From SSF26 sp964535455 (GTDB lineage Bacteria > Chloroflexota > Anaerolineae > J102): 64,000 nucleotides of DNA. A model generated the notes under the pieces. It saw nothing but the letters and a program-made list of their open reading frames with translations. It had not been told where the DNA came from and ran no database searches. The DNA lies in contig CAZHTZ010000001.1 of assembly GCA_964535455.1 (NCBI GenBank), positions 1-64,000 on the forward strand, given 5' to 3'. The translations under genes were made by a program, and so were the position numbers. Positions 56,384-64,000 of this stretch are shown piece after piece; the first letter of the stretch is position 1; every line of letters starts with the position of its first letter.

Positions 56384-57018
56384 AGCGGGAGCTTCTCGCC
56401 GTCATCGTCCCGATGAAGTCGCTGCGGCTGGCCAAGCAGCGCCTGCGTCCGGCCGTGGCCGACGACGAACGCCTGCATCTGGCGCGAACTATGTTGGCGC
56501 ACGTCCTGACCGCGATCGGCGCCAGCGGCGTGGCCGACCTACCGGTGGTCGTCAGTCCCGACCCGGAGGTGCTGGCCCTGGCGCGGGTGCAGGGATTCGG
56601 CGCGCTCTGCGAACGGCAGCCCGGGTACAACGAAGCCGTCACGCAGGCCGCCCGCTGGGCGCAGGTGCGCGAGGCTGCCACCGTCCTGGTGCTGCCCGCC
56701 GACCTGCCCCGCCTGGAGCCGGGCGACGTGCGGGCGCTGGTTGTCCTGGCAGGCGAGGGATCACGGGCGGTCGTCATCGCTCCCGACACCGGCGAGACAG
56801 GCACCAACGCCCTGCTCGTGCGACCGCCCTTCCTTCTGCCTTTCAGCTTCGGGCCGGCAAGCTTCGCCCGCCACTGCGCCTTGGCGCGGGCGGCGGGTGT
56901 GGAGCCTGCCGTCTATCGCTCACCCTCGCTGGCGCACGATATCGACCTGCCGGACGACCTGCGGTATCTGGGGCAGGCGCTTGCCCGGGAGTTCAGGTCG
57001 CATCTGCCTGGGCATTGA
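56380..57018 (+). CDS. cofC: 2-phospho-L-lactate guanylyltransferase CofC/FbiD
   Basis: 212 residues. Starts with A-V-I-V-P-M-K-S-L-R-L-A-K-Q-R-L, the MobA-like signature of CofC, then L-P-A-D-L-P-R near 106, and T-N-A-L-L-V-R-P near 145 and S-F-x-x-H near 160. It makes lactyl-2-diphospho-5'-guanosine (or the PEP analogue) for CofD. Its end overlaps by 26 bases a small gene on the opposite strand. Confidence 0.93.
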   Translation: MKRELLAVIVPMKSLRLAKQRLRPAVADDERLHLARTMLAHVLTAIGASGVADLPVVVSPDPEVLALARVQGFGALCERQPGYNEAVTQAARWAQVREAATVLVLPADLPRLEPGDVRALVVLAGEGSRAVVIAPDTGETGTNALLVRPPFLLPFSFGPASFARHCALARAAGVEPAVYRSPSLAHDIDLPDDLRYLGQALAREFRSHLPGH

Positions 57019-57169
57019 CGATTTCATAGCGCAGCCAGACGAAACCATCGCACAGCGGGCTGGCTTCCAGCAAGCGTAACTTGATCACGCCGTCGCCGCC
57101 GCTGAGATCGGGCGCGACGAACAGGGAGCAGGCGCTGACGCCGGCATGCAGCACGACATGGGGTCGCAT
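56993..57169 (-). CDS. Small protein of unknown function (58 residues)
   Basis: 58 residues, M-R-P-H-V-V-L-H-A-G-V-S-A-C-S-L... ending V-W-L-R-Y-E-I-V-N-A-Q-A. Supported by a strong ribosome binding site (AAGGAG, 10 bases before the ATG at 57169) and its position 19 bases after the stop of the LiaF-like gene. It is the last gene of that operon and overlaps the 3' end of cofC on the other strand. No family recognised; predicted as a small, probably all-beta protein. Confidence 0.6.
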   Translation of the reverse strand: MRPHVVLHAGVSACSLFVAPDLSGGDGVIKLRLLEASPLCDGFVWLRYEIVNAQADAT

Positions 57170-57188
57170 CGTGTGGGGCTCCTTCGGG

Positions 57189-58208
57189 TCAGGGCGACGC
57201 GGGGACGAGCGCCTTCGACGACGGCATTTCCGCAAGGGTCAGCGAGCCGATGCCGTGGTCGATGTCCACCTCGAGGCGGTTGGGCGCCGCCGGATCGTAG
57301 CTGCGAGTGGTGTAGTAGTCGCCCATGCGGGTGAAGTCACCCTGCACCTGCCGGCTGCCCAGACCCGAATCGATCTTGATCCGCGCCGGTGTGCCGGTAG
57401 GAATGATGACGGTCTTGTCGCCGATGCCGCCATCGATCTTGGCCTGGAGCTGGCCCTGAGCAGGCAGGGTCAGGGTCATCGACCCGATGCCGCCATCCAC
57501 CTTGAGCGAGGTCAGGTTGAGCGTGCTGAGGTCCATGATGTGGTTGCCGATGCCGCCGTCGATCTTCAGGCGTGTGGGGATGGTTGGATTCAGGCTCAGG
57601 TCCCAGCGGCGCTCGTTGTTCAGCCACCCGCCCGTGAAAACAAAGTACCAGGGCGCTACCTGCTTGATCTTGATCCGGGCTTCGGTCCCGGCCAACCGGA
57701 AGGATGCCCCAATGCTTTCGTCAGGGCCCACCGTGGCTGTACCTGCCATCAGGGCATCGGTCGTGGCCCCGGCGCCGAGTTCCAGGCGACCCAGGCCCGG
57801 TTCCAGCTTGATCTCGGCCGAGCTGGCGCCCTGCAAGGGCTGAAGGATGGTCTCAGTGCGGGTGGCTCGTTGGCGGAAGCGTGAAAACACGAGCACGTCC
57901 AGCCCGATCCCGACCAGGAACAGCGGCCAGAGTTTGCCCAATGCCCGCCACATGTTCCAGTCCACGACGCCGAAATTCGCGAGCAGGAACCCGGCGGCGA
58001 AAGCGATCAGGGTCAGGGGAAAGAACAGGCTGCCGCCGCCCAGGATCATGCTCAGGGCCAGAGCGACCACCAGCAGCGGCCACAGGCCGATGAGCACGTC
58101 CCAGGCGCTGGAGCTAAGGATGCCGAGGTTGGTGAAGAGAAGGACGAAGCCGGCGATGATCAGGATCAGCGGCCAGATGAGGTTGCTGAGTCGTTGGCGA
58201 GCATTCAT
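57189..58208 (-). CDS. LiaF-like membrane protein (DUF5668 helices, beta-repeat domain), first copy
   Basis: 339 residues. Four short hydrophobic helices (about 8-105) of the LiaI/LiaF type with W-P-L-I-L-I-I-A-G and L-W-P-L-F-L-V-G-I-G-L-D. From about 125 to 330 there is a beta-repeat domain with recurring 'I-D-G-G-I-G' strands (residues about 225, 247, 272 and 325), typical of the adhesin-like/DUF2154-type LiaF C-terminus. Such proteins report envelope stress to LiaS-type kinases in Firmicutes; no kinase is present here. ATG at 58208 follows AAGGAG 9 bases upstream. Confidence 0.85.
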   Translation of the reverse strand: MNARQRLSNLIWPLILIIAGFVLLFTNLGILSSSAWDVLIGLWPLLVVALALSMILGGGSLFFPLTLIAFAAGFLLANFGVVDWNMWRALGKLWPLFLVGIGLDVLVFSRFRQRATRTETILQPLQGASSAEIKLEPGLGRLELGAGATTDALMAGTATVGPDESIGASFRLAGTEARIKIKQVAPWYFVFTGGWLNNERRWDLSLNPTIPTRLKIDGGIGNHIMDLSTLNLTSLKVDGGIGSMTLTLPAQGQLQAKIDGGIGDKTVIIPTGTPARIKIDSGLGSRQVQGDFTRMGDYYTTRSYDPAAPNRLEVDIDHGIGSLTLAEMPSSKALVPASP

Positions 58209-58269
58209 GGTTGAGAACTCCTTAAGGGGCGAGCGCGAGGGACGGGTGGAGACGAGCACCGGCTCTATC

Positions 58270-59196
58270 TCATTCTCCCCGGTAGGTTTCGACCGTCACC
58301 TGTCCGATGCCGGTGCTAATGGTGATGTCCACCCGATTGCTGGCGGTGCCGTAGTCAGGGGAGATGTAGACATCCCCCTGGTGTTCAAAGTCATCACTGA
58401 CACGTACATCGCCGATGCCACTATTCGCCTGGATGCGGGCAGCCATGCCTTTTGCGATACGAAGGCGCAAGGCGCCAATCCCGCCTTTGATGTCAGCGTC
58501 ATACCGGCCGCGCTGGGGCAGGTTCACCGTGGTGGTGCCCACACCGACCTTGACGCCAAGGCCCGTGAGGTTCATCCTTTCCAGGTGCAGCGTGGATTCG
58601 CCGACGCCGGTGACGACGGTGAGATCGGTGGGGACGGCCTGATTGAGCTGCAAGTCCCAGGTTTCTGCCTTGTCCCCTGGCAGCATGGGGACCAGGACGG
58701 TGGCGCCAGGGGCGGCAAGCCGATAGTCGGCCGTGTCGCCGTCGAGGTTGAAGCTCTGCTCCAGCTCGCGATCCGACCGGAGCCGGACAACACCGGCGAC
58801 AAGCTGGTCGCTTTCAGGCAAGGGATTGAGCTGCAGCGCACCCGCCCCGGCCTTGATCTCGAACCGGGCGCGTGTGGCGCCGTCCAGGGGCTGGTTAATC
58901 GTGTGGGACGTGACGCTGGAGGGCGCACCCAGGCTGATGCCACTGCCCGCGCTGAGATACCAGACACTGCCGAAGATGAGGGCCAGCGTGATCAGTCCCA
59001 CCGCCAGGGAGCCGATGGTCGAACGCCGCCCGATGATGGCGTCCAGACCGATGGCAATCAGGATGATCGGCCACAGGTTGACCAACAGGCGCCAAAGGCT
59101 CCAGTCGAGGACGCCCAGGGTGTTGAGCAGGAGGAGGAAACCGGCAGTAATGAGCAAGATGGGGAAAACCAGGCCGCGGCGGCGTTCATGGTCCAT
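58270..59196 (-). CDS. LiaF-like membrane protein, second copy
   Basis: 308 residues, same design as its neighbour: helices with R-R-R-G-L-V-F-P-I-L-L-I-T-A-G and L-W-P-I-I-L-I-A-I-G-L-D at about 5-85, then a beta domain with G-V-G-E-S, V-G-V-G-T, G-G-I-G-A, S-G-I-G-D and T-G-I-G-Q turns at regular spacing of about 22 residues. The two copies are divergent paralogues, not a recent duplication. Lies 61 bases ahead of the first copy in the same operon. Confidence 0.85.
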   Translation of the reverse strand: MDHERRRGLVFPILLITAGFLLLLNTLGVLDWSLWRLLVNLWPIILIAIGLDAIIGRRSTIGSLAVGLITLALIFGSVWYLSAGSGISLGAPSSVTSHTINQPLDGATRARFEIKAGAGALQLNPLPESDQLVAGVVRLRSDRELEQSFNLDGDTADYRLAAPGATVLVPMLPGDKAETWDLQLNQAVPTDLTVVTGVGESTLHLERMNLTGLGVKVGVGTTTVNLPQRGRYDADIKGGIGALRLRIAKGMAARIQANSGIGDVRVSDDFEHQGDVYISPDYGTASNRVDITISTGIGQVTVETYRGE

Positions 59197-59255
59197 GGTT
59201 GTTTCTCTCTTTCAGGTGGCGTCAAGGTGACGGATGTGGCGTAATCAGGCGCGCC

Positions 59256-59918
59256 CTACTTGCGGGCGATGGTATTGCGATAGAGGAGATAGCCGCCGGC
59301 GATGATGAGCGCCAGGGGACCGACGACCGCGGCCAGGGTCACAAACTGCGCCGAGAAGCTGCTGAACGCCATGAACAGGCCGATGACGAACAGGACGCCG
59401 CTGGGGATGAAGGCCCAGGTCATGCGGCCCTGGGGCGTAGGCAGGAGCGCCACCAGGAGGAAGGTGAGCGCCATACCAAAGAACATCACGCTGACACCCA
59501 ATGGCTCGGGCAGCAGGGGTTCCAGGAAGGTCAAGGCGGCGACCGAAAAGAGCACGCCGCCGGGAATGACGGCCCACCACTGGTCGCGGCGCACGGCGTA
59601 CACAGCCCAGAAGCCGAGGCCGATGCTGCCCAGGAACAACGGCGCCCCGATGCGGCCTGCCAGCGATTCACTCACCAGACTCAGCCCGATCAGACCGCTC
59701 AGGCCAAGCAGGGTGAACCCTGGGATCAACGCCCACCAGTTCTCGTTATCCCGCAGGAAGACCGCCAGAAAAGCCAGGCCGCCGACGGCGAAAAGCAGCG
59801 TCCAGAAGGCGTCCCACAGCCAGTTGAGGTTGACAAGCCCCAGGTTCTGCAGCAAGAGGCCGATTCCGGCGACGATGAGAAGGCCGCCCCACAAAAAAGC
59901 GGCATTGGTGCGTTTCAT
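59256..59918 (-). CDS. Membrane protein, LiaI-like, first gene of the operon
   Basis: 220 residues, seven hydrophobic segments, no soluble domain. The first helices (L-W-G-G-L-L-I-V-A-G-I-G-L-L-L-Q-N-L-G) are of the same type as in the two LiaF-like proteins. W-W-A-L-I-P-G and W-W-A-V-I-P-G occur at similar spacing (about 60 and 110), indicating an internal duplication, with a third related W-A-F-I-P-S-G near 165. AAGGAG lies 10 bases before the ATG at 59918. Confidence 0.83.
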   Translation of the reverse strand: MKRTNAAFLWGGLLIVAGIGLLLQNLGLVNLNWLWDAFWTLLFAVGGLAFLAVFLRDNENWWALIPGFTLLGLSGLIGLSLVSESLAGRIGAPLFLGSIGLGFWAVYAVRRDQWWAVIPGGVLFSVAALTFLEPLLPEPLGVSVMFFGMALTFLLVALLPTPQGRMTWAFIPSGVLFVIGLFMAFSSFSAQFVTLAAVVGPLALIIAGGYLLYRNTIARK

Positions 59919-59960
59919 GATCTTTTGACTCCTTGTTGGGAATGATTTGCTATGACTCAT

Positions 59961-60180
59961 CCCAAGTATAGGCAGCCGGCGTCACGGTGCACAGTACCGA
60001 AAGTCATACCCAGGGTCATGTGACTCGACGGCAGACGGCGGACAACCGACGGCGGACAACCGACGGCAGACGACCGATTGGTCAGCGGTCAGTGGTCGGT
60101 TGTCGTCCGGTCAGCGGTCGTTCGTCGGCGGTCAGCGGTCGTTCGTCATCCGTCGGCCATCAGCGGTCGTTCGCCGGCGG
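59961..60180. repeat. Cluster of degenerate GACGGCGGACAACC / GGTCAGCGGTCGTTC repeats
   Basis: From about 60028 to 60074 there are three GACGGCGGACAACC-type units with 14-15 base spacing. From 60080 to 60180 there are four TCAGCGGTCGTTCGTC-type units that are approximately the inverse complement of the first set. The block extends into the last codons of the MFS gene that ends at 60146. A related unit is at 7201-7229. Confidence 0.7.
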
Positions 60181-61408
60181 TCGTCTGGCCCGTCTCGCCC
60201 ACCCAGCGGGCCATGCCCAGGTAGATGGCCGCGGCGAGCAGACACACGAAGAAGGCCCCGTACCACACCCAGTTCGGGTTCAAGTTGTCGATCACCAATC
60301 CGGCGAGCAGCGTGCCCAACGCCGTAGGCAGGATCCAGCTCAACCCATAGACGGCCATGTAGCGGCCGCGCATGTCCTCCGGTGAGAGCCGGGCCACGAT
60401 CGCCTGCGACATCGGCACGGCGATCATCTCGCCGATGGTGATGATGACCATCGCCACCATGAACATCGGGTAGCTGCCCACCAGGCCGTACATGCCGAAG
60501 CCAATGGCATAGAGGAGGACGCCCAGAGTCATCATCAGGAAGCGCGGGCGGCCGCGCAGCTGCCGCGTCACCCAAAACTGGAACAACACCACAATGGCGG
60601 CGTTCATGCTCAGGAGCCAGCCGAACCCCTGGGGTGGGACGCCATGATAGTCCCGAAGGTACACCGACAGGGTGGTGTTCATCTGCATGTAGGCCAGCAC
60701 GGTCAGGATGCTGGCAATCAGGAACACGACCATCACCTTGTCGCGCAGGGCAACGCCATAGCCCCGAAAGGTCTGCCAGATGCTTTCGTGGACCTCTGCC
60801 TCCGCGCGCTCGGGCATGGACTCGGCCAGAAAGCGCATCACAATCAGCGCCGTGATGGTGCTGGCAATGGCGTCGGTGATGAACAGTGACAGATAGGAAC
60901 GCGTGGCCAACAGGCCGCCGATGGCCGGGCCCAGCACCACTGCCAGGTTGGACACCACACGCTGCAAGCCATAGCCTTCCGCCCGTTTCTGCTCCGGCAG
61001 CAGATCCGCCACCATCGCTTGCTGCGCCGGTCCCCCCGCATCGGCGAACAACCCGGTCGCCAGCGCCGCCAGCAGGAAGAGGGAGAGCGTTGGCGCCAAG
61101 CCCATCAGCAGCGTGATGGTGGCGCTGCTGACCAGGCCGAAGATGAGCATCTTCTTGCGGCCCAGGCGGTCGGCCAGCGCCCCGCCGATCCCACTCCCCA
61201 CCACGCTGCTGATAGAGAACAACCCGAAGATCAGGCCCACCGTAGTCATCGTGACGCCGTAGCGGGCGGTGACATAGAGCGTAAAGAAGGGAAAGAGCAG
61301 CGCACCCCCAAGACGGTCAATGAAGGTGGCCGCCATCAATATCCAGAACTGCTGGGGATAGTCGTCGTAGGTGTGCCGGATTTGCTGAGAATAGCGCGCC
61401 AGGGCCAT
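60146..61408 (-). CDS. MFS transporter (MdtH/multidrug-efflux-like)
   Basis: 420 residues, twelve hydrophobic segments. The conserved loop after helix 2 is G-G-A-L-A-D-R-L-G-R-K-K (about 75-86). The N-terminus F-W-I-L-M-A-A-T-F-I-D-R-L-G-G-A-L-L-F-P-F-F is typical of a drug-efflux group. The final 12 residues (T-A-G-E-R-P-L-M-A-D-G) are encoded by the repeat cluster at 60146-60180, so the original stop codon has probably been replaced. It lies 14 bases after the ABC exporter gene on the same strand, so a shared transcript for export is likely. Confidence 0.88.
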   Translation of the reverse strand: MALARYSQQIRHTYDDYPQQFWILMAATFIDRLGGALLFPFFTLYVTARYGVTMTTVGLIFGLFSISSVVGSGIGGALADRLGRKKMLIFGLVSSATITLLMGLAPTLSLFLLAALATGLFADAGGPAQQAMVADLLPEQKRAEGYGLQRVVSNLAVVLGPAIGGLLATRSYLSLFITDAIASTITALIVMRFLAESMPERAEAEVHESIWQTFRGYGVALRDKVMVVFLIASILTVLAYMQMNTTLSVYLRDYHGVPPQGFGWLLSMNAAIVVLFQFWVTRQLRGRPRFLMMTLGVLLYAIGFGMYGLVGSYPMFMVAMVIITIGEMIAVPMSQAIVARLSPEDMRGRYMAVYGLSWILPTALGTLLAGLVIDNLNPNWVWYGAFFVCLLAAAIYLGMARWVGETGQTTAGERPLMADG

Positions 61409-61422
61409 TGGTGCTCCTCCTC

Positions 61423-63249
61423 TCAGGCCAGGACCGGCTTCATATCGCCCAAATGGTCGAATTGCTGCTCCATCTCGTGCCGGAACTGGCGCGTGTACAG
61501 CCGGTAGTAATGGCCGCGGCGCCGGATCAGCTCGGCATGGCTGCCCATCTCGGCAATGCGGCCGCCGTCCAACACGATGATGCGGTCGGCGCGGCGGATG
61601 GTAGACAGGCGGTGGGCGATGACAAAGCTGGTGCGGCCGGCCATGAGCTGCTCCATCCCCCGTTGGATCAGGGCCTCGGTCAGCGTATCCACCGAGCTGG
61701 TGGCCTCGTCCATGATAAAGATGTCGGGCTGGGCCAGGATCGCCCGGGCCAGGCTGACGAGCTGCTTCTGTCCCACCGACAGCAGCACGCCGCCCTCGCC
61801 CACCTGCGTCGCATAGCCCTTCTCGAGCGTGGCGATGAACTCGTGGGCGCCGGCCAGCTTTGCCGCCTCCTCGACCTCATCATCGCTCGCGTCCAGGCGC
61901 CCGTAGCGGATGTTCTCGGTCACCGTGCCGGAGAACAGATGCGGCGTCTGCAAGACGATGCCCAGGCGCGATTGGATGCCTTGCAGGTTGAGCTCGGTGT
62001 AGTCGCGGCCGCCGATGCGAATGACCCCGCGGCGCGGCTCGTAGAAGCGGCAGAGCAGGTTGATAACGGTGGATTTGCCGGCGCCGTTGGGGCCGACCAG
62101 GGCGATGGTCTCGCCCTTCCGCACCCTCAGTGAGAAGTTACGCAAGACCGGCTTGTGGGGGTCGTAGTAGAAATCGACGTGGTCAAACTCGATCTCCGCC
62201 GCCAGCGTGCCGGGATCAAGGGCGTTGGCCTTGTCCTGCACCTCCGGCACGGCGTCGATCAGCGAGTAAACCCGCTCGGCCGAAGCGATGGCCTGCTGCG
62301 TCTCTGAATAGACGCGGGCCAGGTCCTGAATAGGCCACATCATGAAGGTGATATAGGTGACGAACGCCATAATGCCGCCGATGGTCATGGCGCCGTACTC
62401 AGCCTGGAAACCGCCGATGATGACGACGGCGCCGACGGCAAAGGCGCTGATGATCTGCACTGCCGGTAGAAACAGGGCCGACAGCCAGGCCGCGCGATAG
62501 CCGGACCGGTAACGCTGGTCGGACATGGCGGCGAACTCGGTCAGGTTGGCGTCTTCCCGGCCCAACGCCTTGACGACACGCACCCCGGTGATGTTCTCGT
62601 TGTAGGCGCCGGTGATCTTCGAGTTCATCTTGCGCACCGTGCGGTACTGCGTCAGGATGCGTTTCTTGAACTGCACGGCCACCAGGAACAAGATCGGGAT
62701 GATGGCGAGGACGATGAGCGCCAGCCGCCAGTTGATCAAAGTCATGAAGAAGAGGGCGGTGGCGATGTTCATCACCGCCCACACCACGTCCAGAAGCCCC
62801 CAGCTCACCAGCCAGGAGATACGCTCCGAATCCGAGGTCAGCCGGGCCATCAGCCAGCCCACGGGGGTGCGGTCGTAATAGGAGAAGGACAGGTCTTGCA
62901 GGTGGTCGAACATCTTCTTGCGGATGTCGTACTGCACCCGCTCGCCCAGGACACCGGCCAGGTAGATGAAGGCGAACACCGCTGTCGCCTGCACGGCGAT
63001 GAGGCCGGCATAGCGCGTCACCAGCCCGAACAACGTGCTCGTGTCCTTCGGGACGATGGCCGTGTCGATGATCTGCTTGCTCAGGTAGGTGAAGTAGGAA
63101 TCCAGCGCCGAAACCACGGCAATCGCGACCAGAAAGCCCAACGCCATCGGCCGATGCGGCCGCAACTGCGCCAGCGTGCGCATCAGCGTCTTGCCGTTGA
63201 AGTCGGTGGTAAATTCCTCTTCTTCGAATTCGTAGCTGTCGTCTGACAT
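61423..63249 (-). CDS. ABC exporter half-transporter with degenerate signature motif
   Basis: 608 residues: acidic N-terminus (D-D-S-Y-E-F-E-E-E-E), six membrane helices (about 35-325), then the nucleotide-binding domain with Walker A G-P-N-G-A-G-K-S (about 394-401), Q-loop, signature L-S-V-G-Q (instead of L-S-G-G-Q, about 497), and Walker B I-F-I-M-D-E (catalytic Glu present), H-loop I-A-H-R. The altered signature is typical of one half of heterodimeric exporters. Gene order with the next half-transporter (stop at 63253, a 3-base gap) shows the pair. Substrate unknown. Confidence 0.94.
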   Translation of the reverse strand: MSDDSYEFEEEEFTTDFNGKTLMRTLAQLRPHRPMALGFLVAIAVVSALDSYFTYLSKQIIDTAIVPKDTSTLFGLVTRYAGLIAVQATAVFAFIYLAGVLGERVQYDIRKKMFDHLQDLSFSYYDRTPVGWLMARLTSDSERISWLVSWGLLDVVWAVMNIATALFFMTLINWRLALIVLAIIPILFLVAVQFKKRILTQYRTVRKMNSKITGAYNENITGVRVVKALGREDANLTEFAAMSDQRYRSGYRAAWLSALFLPAVQIISAFAVGAVVIIGGFQAEYGAMTIGGIMAFVTYITFMMWPIQDLARVYSETQQAIASAERVYSLIDAVPEVQDKANALDPGTLAAEIEFDHVDFYYDPHKPVLRNFSLRVRKGETIALVGPNGAGKSTVINLLCRFYEPRRGVIRIGGRDYTELNLQGIQSRLGIVLQTPHLFSGTVTENIRYGRLDASDDEVEEAAKLAGAHEFIATLEKGYATQVGEGGVLLSVGQKQLVSLARAILAQPDIFIMDEATSSVDTLTEALIQRGMEQLMAGRTSFVIAHRLSTIRRADRIIVLDGGRIAEMGSHAELIRRRGHYYRLYTRQFRHEMEQQFDHLGDMKPVLA

Positions 63250-63252
63250 GGC

Positions 63253-64000
63253 TCAGGCAAACATGGGTTCGGCGGCGGCCAGCTCGTGCTCCAAGGCATC
63301 CTCGATGGCAGTCTGCACCTCGTAGATGCGCCGGTACATGCCCGGCTGGGCGAGCAGCTCGGCGTGAGCGCCGCACTGGACGATCTCGCCCTTGTCCAGC
63401 ACCAGGATGAGGTCGGCGCTCATCACTGTCTGGATGCGGTGGGCGATGACAAACGTGGTGCGACCGGTCATCAGGCGCTGGAGCGCCTCACGGATCTCGC
63501 CCTCGGTCTCGGTGTCGACCGAGGAGGTGGCGTCGTCCAGGATGAGGATGGCGGGGTCGCGCAGGACGGCGCGGGCAATGGCCAGGCGCTGTTTCTGCCC
63601 GCCCGACAGCGTGATGCCCTTTTCCCCCACCAGCGTGTTGTAACCATCGGGGAAACCGGCGATGCTGTCGTGGATGGCGGCGGCGCCGGCGGCGGCGATG
63701 ACTTCCTCGTCCGTCACCGGGCGACCCACACCGTAGGCGATGTTCTCGCGAATCGTGCGGGAGAAAAGGAACGGCTCCTGCTCGACGCTGCCGATCTGGC
63801 TGCGCAGATAGTCGCGAGGGAATTCCTTCAGCTCGACGCCGTCCAGGGTGATGCTGCCGCCGCTGTATTCGTAGAAGCGGGGCAGCAGGTTGACCAGGGA
63901 CGTCTTGCCCGAACCGGTCGAGCCCAGCAGGGCCACGGTCTGCCCCGGCGCGCAGCGGAAGCCGATCCTGTGCAACACCTCGGCGTCACTGCCGTGATAG
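63253..64000 (-). CDS. ABC exporter half-transporter, C-terminal NBD only (cut by right edge)
   Basis: The last 249 residues of a half-transporter; the frame is open to the right edge, so membrane helices lie outside the window. Walker A G-S-T-G-S-G-K-T, canonical signature L-S-G-G-Q, and Walker B L-I-L-D-D-A-T, in which the catalytic Glu is replaced by Asp; H-loop I-A-H-R. This complements the downstream half, which has the Glu but a degenerate signature: one composite ATP site is catalytic and the other degenerate. Confidence 0.93.
   Translation of the reverse strand, partial: YHGSDAEVLHRIGFRCAPGQTVALLGSTGSGKTSLVNLLPRFYEYSGGSITLDGVELKEFPRDYLRSQIGSVEQEPFLFSRTIRENIAYGVGRPVTDEEVIAAAGAAAIHDSIAGFPDGYNTLVGEKGITLSGGQKQRLAIARAVLRDPAILILDDATSSVDTETEGEIREALQRLMTGRTTFVIAHRIQTVMSADLILVLDKGEIVQCGAHAELLAQPGMYRRIYEVQTAIEDALEHELAAAEPMFA

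Noticed and set aside
1..64000. tRNA or rRNA genes
   Set aside because: I found no stretch with the tRNA T-loop/acceptor pairing or conserved rRNA segments by eye; a tRNAscan or rRNA covariance search would settle it.

Overview
The window is a high-GC bacterial chromosome segment from what is probably a member of the phylum Chloroflexota (Anaerolineae or a relative). This is inferred from gene content and style, not from any search. The indications are a dnaB operon carrying a DnaD-like protein and a two-ATPase DnaC-like protein, lipoproteins with proline/threonine linkers, coenzyme F420 genes, a methanogen-type Hdr/Mvh complex, a NurA-HerA-Mre11 cluster, and many short palindromes between genes. 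Genes are densely packed, mostly on the minus strand, with many ATGA stop-start overlaps. I saw no rRNA, tRNA, CRISPR array or transposase.

Layout. 1-1013: start of a lipoprotein cut by the left edge. 1319-5367: replication operon (bifunctional nuclease, dnaB, dnaD-like, dnaC-like). 5690-7057: membrane protein. 7231-10716: solitary single-chain restriction-modification enzyme. 10919-18803: minus-strand operon hdrC-hdrB-hdrA-mvhD-mvhG-mvhA, a hydrogenase maturation protease and a cyclic-nucleotide-binding protein, probably making an electron-bifurcating [NiFe] hydrogenase/heterodisulfide-reductase-like complex. 19072-20745: L-serine dehydratase. 20769-24832: Nudix, pseudouridine-5'-phosphate glycosidase and two MFS transporters. 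24910-25879: two CBS-domain proteins. 25978-29735: LCP protein and a degenerate-phosphatase/beta-propeller membrane protein. 29986-34902: nurA, HAS-barrel-like gene, herA, mre11/sbcD. 34964-36537: subtilase with a separately encoded propeptide-like protein. 36752-39381: glgC and a catalytically degenerate glgC paralogue. 39441-44956: secreted protein, two GT-C-like membrane proteins, Mut7-C RNase. 45052-53605: Amt-like protein, ThpR, AbiE toxin-antitoxin pair, UbiD, Phd/PIN pair, inositol-phosphatase-like protein, Trm112-like, SRAP and pentapeptide proteins. 53737-57018: F420 genes (nitroreductase, cofD, sulfotransferase, cofC). 56993-59918: LiaF-like membrane operon ending in a 58-residue protein. 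60146-64000: MFS transporter and a heterodimeric ABC exporter cut by the right edge.

The most unusual points are: the sulfotransferase gene translationally coupled between cofD and cofC; two promoters (hdr operon and CBS pair) in which a CRP/FNR-type palindrome lies exactly 32 bp from the -10 hexamer, one with a second CRP-like palindrome upstream; the stand-alone subtilase propeptide paralogue; the separate HAS-barrel-like protein in the NurA-HerA operon; the dead GlgC partner; an Amt-like protein lacking both pore histidines; and several families of perfect palindromes dispersed between genes.
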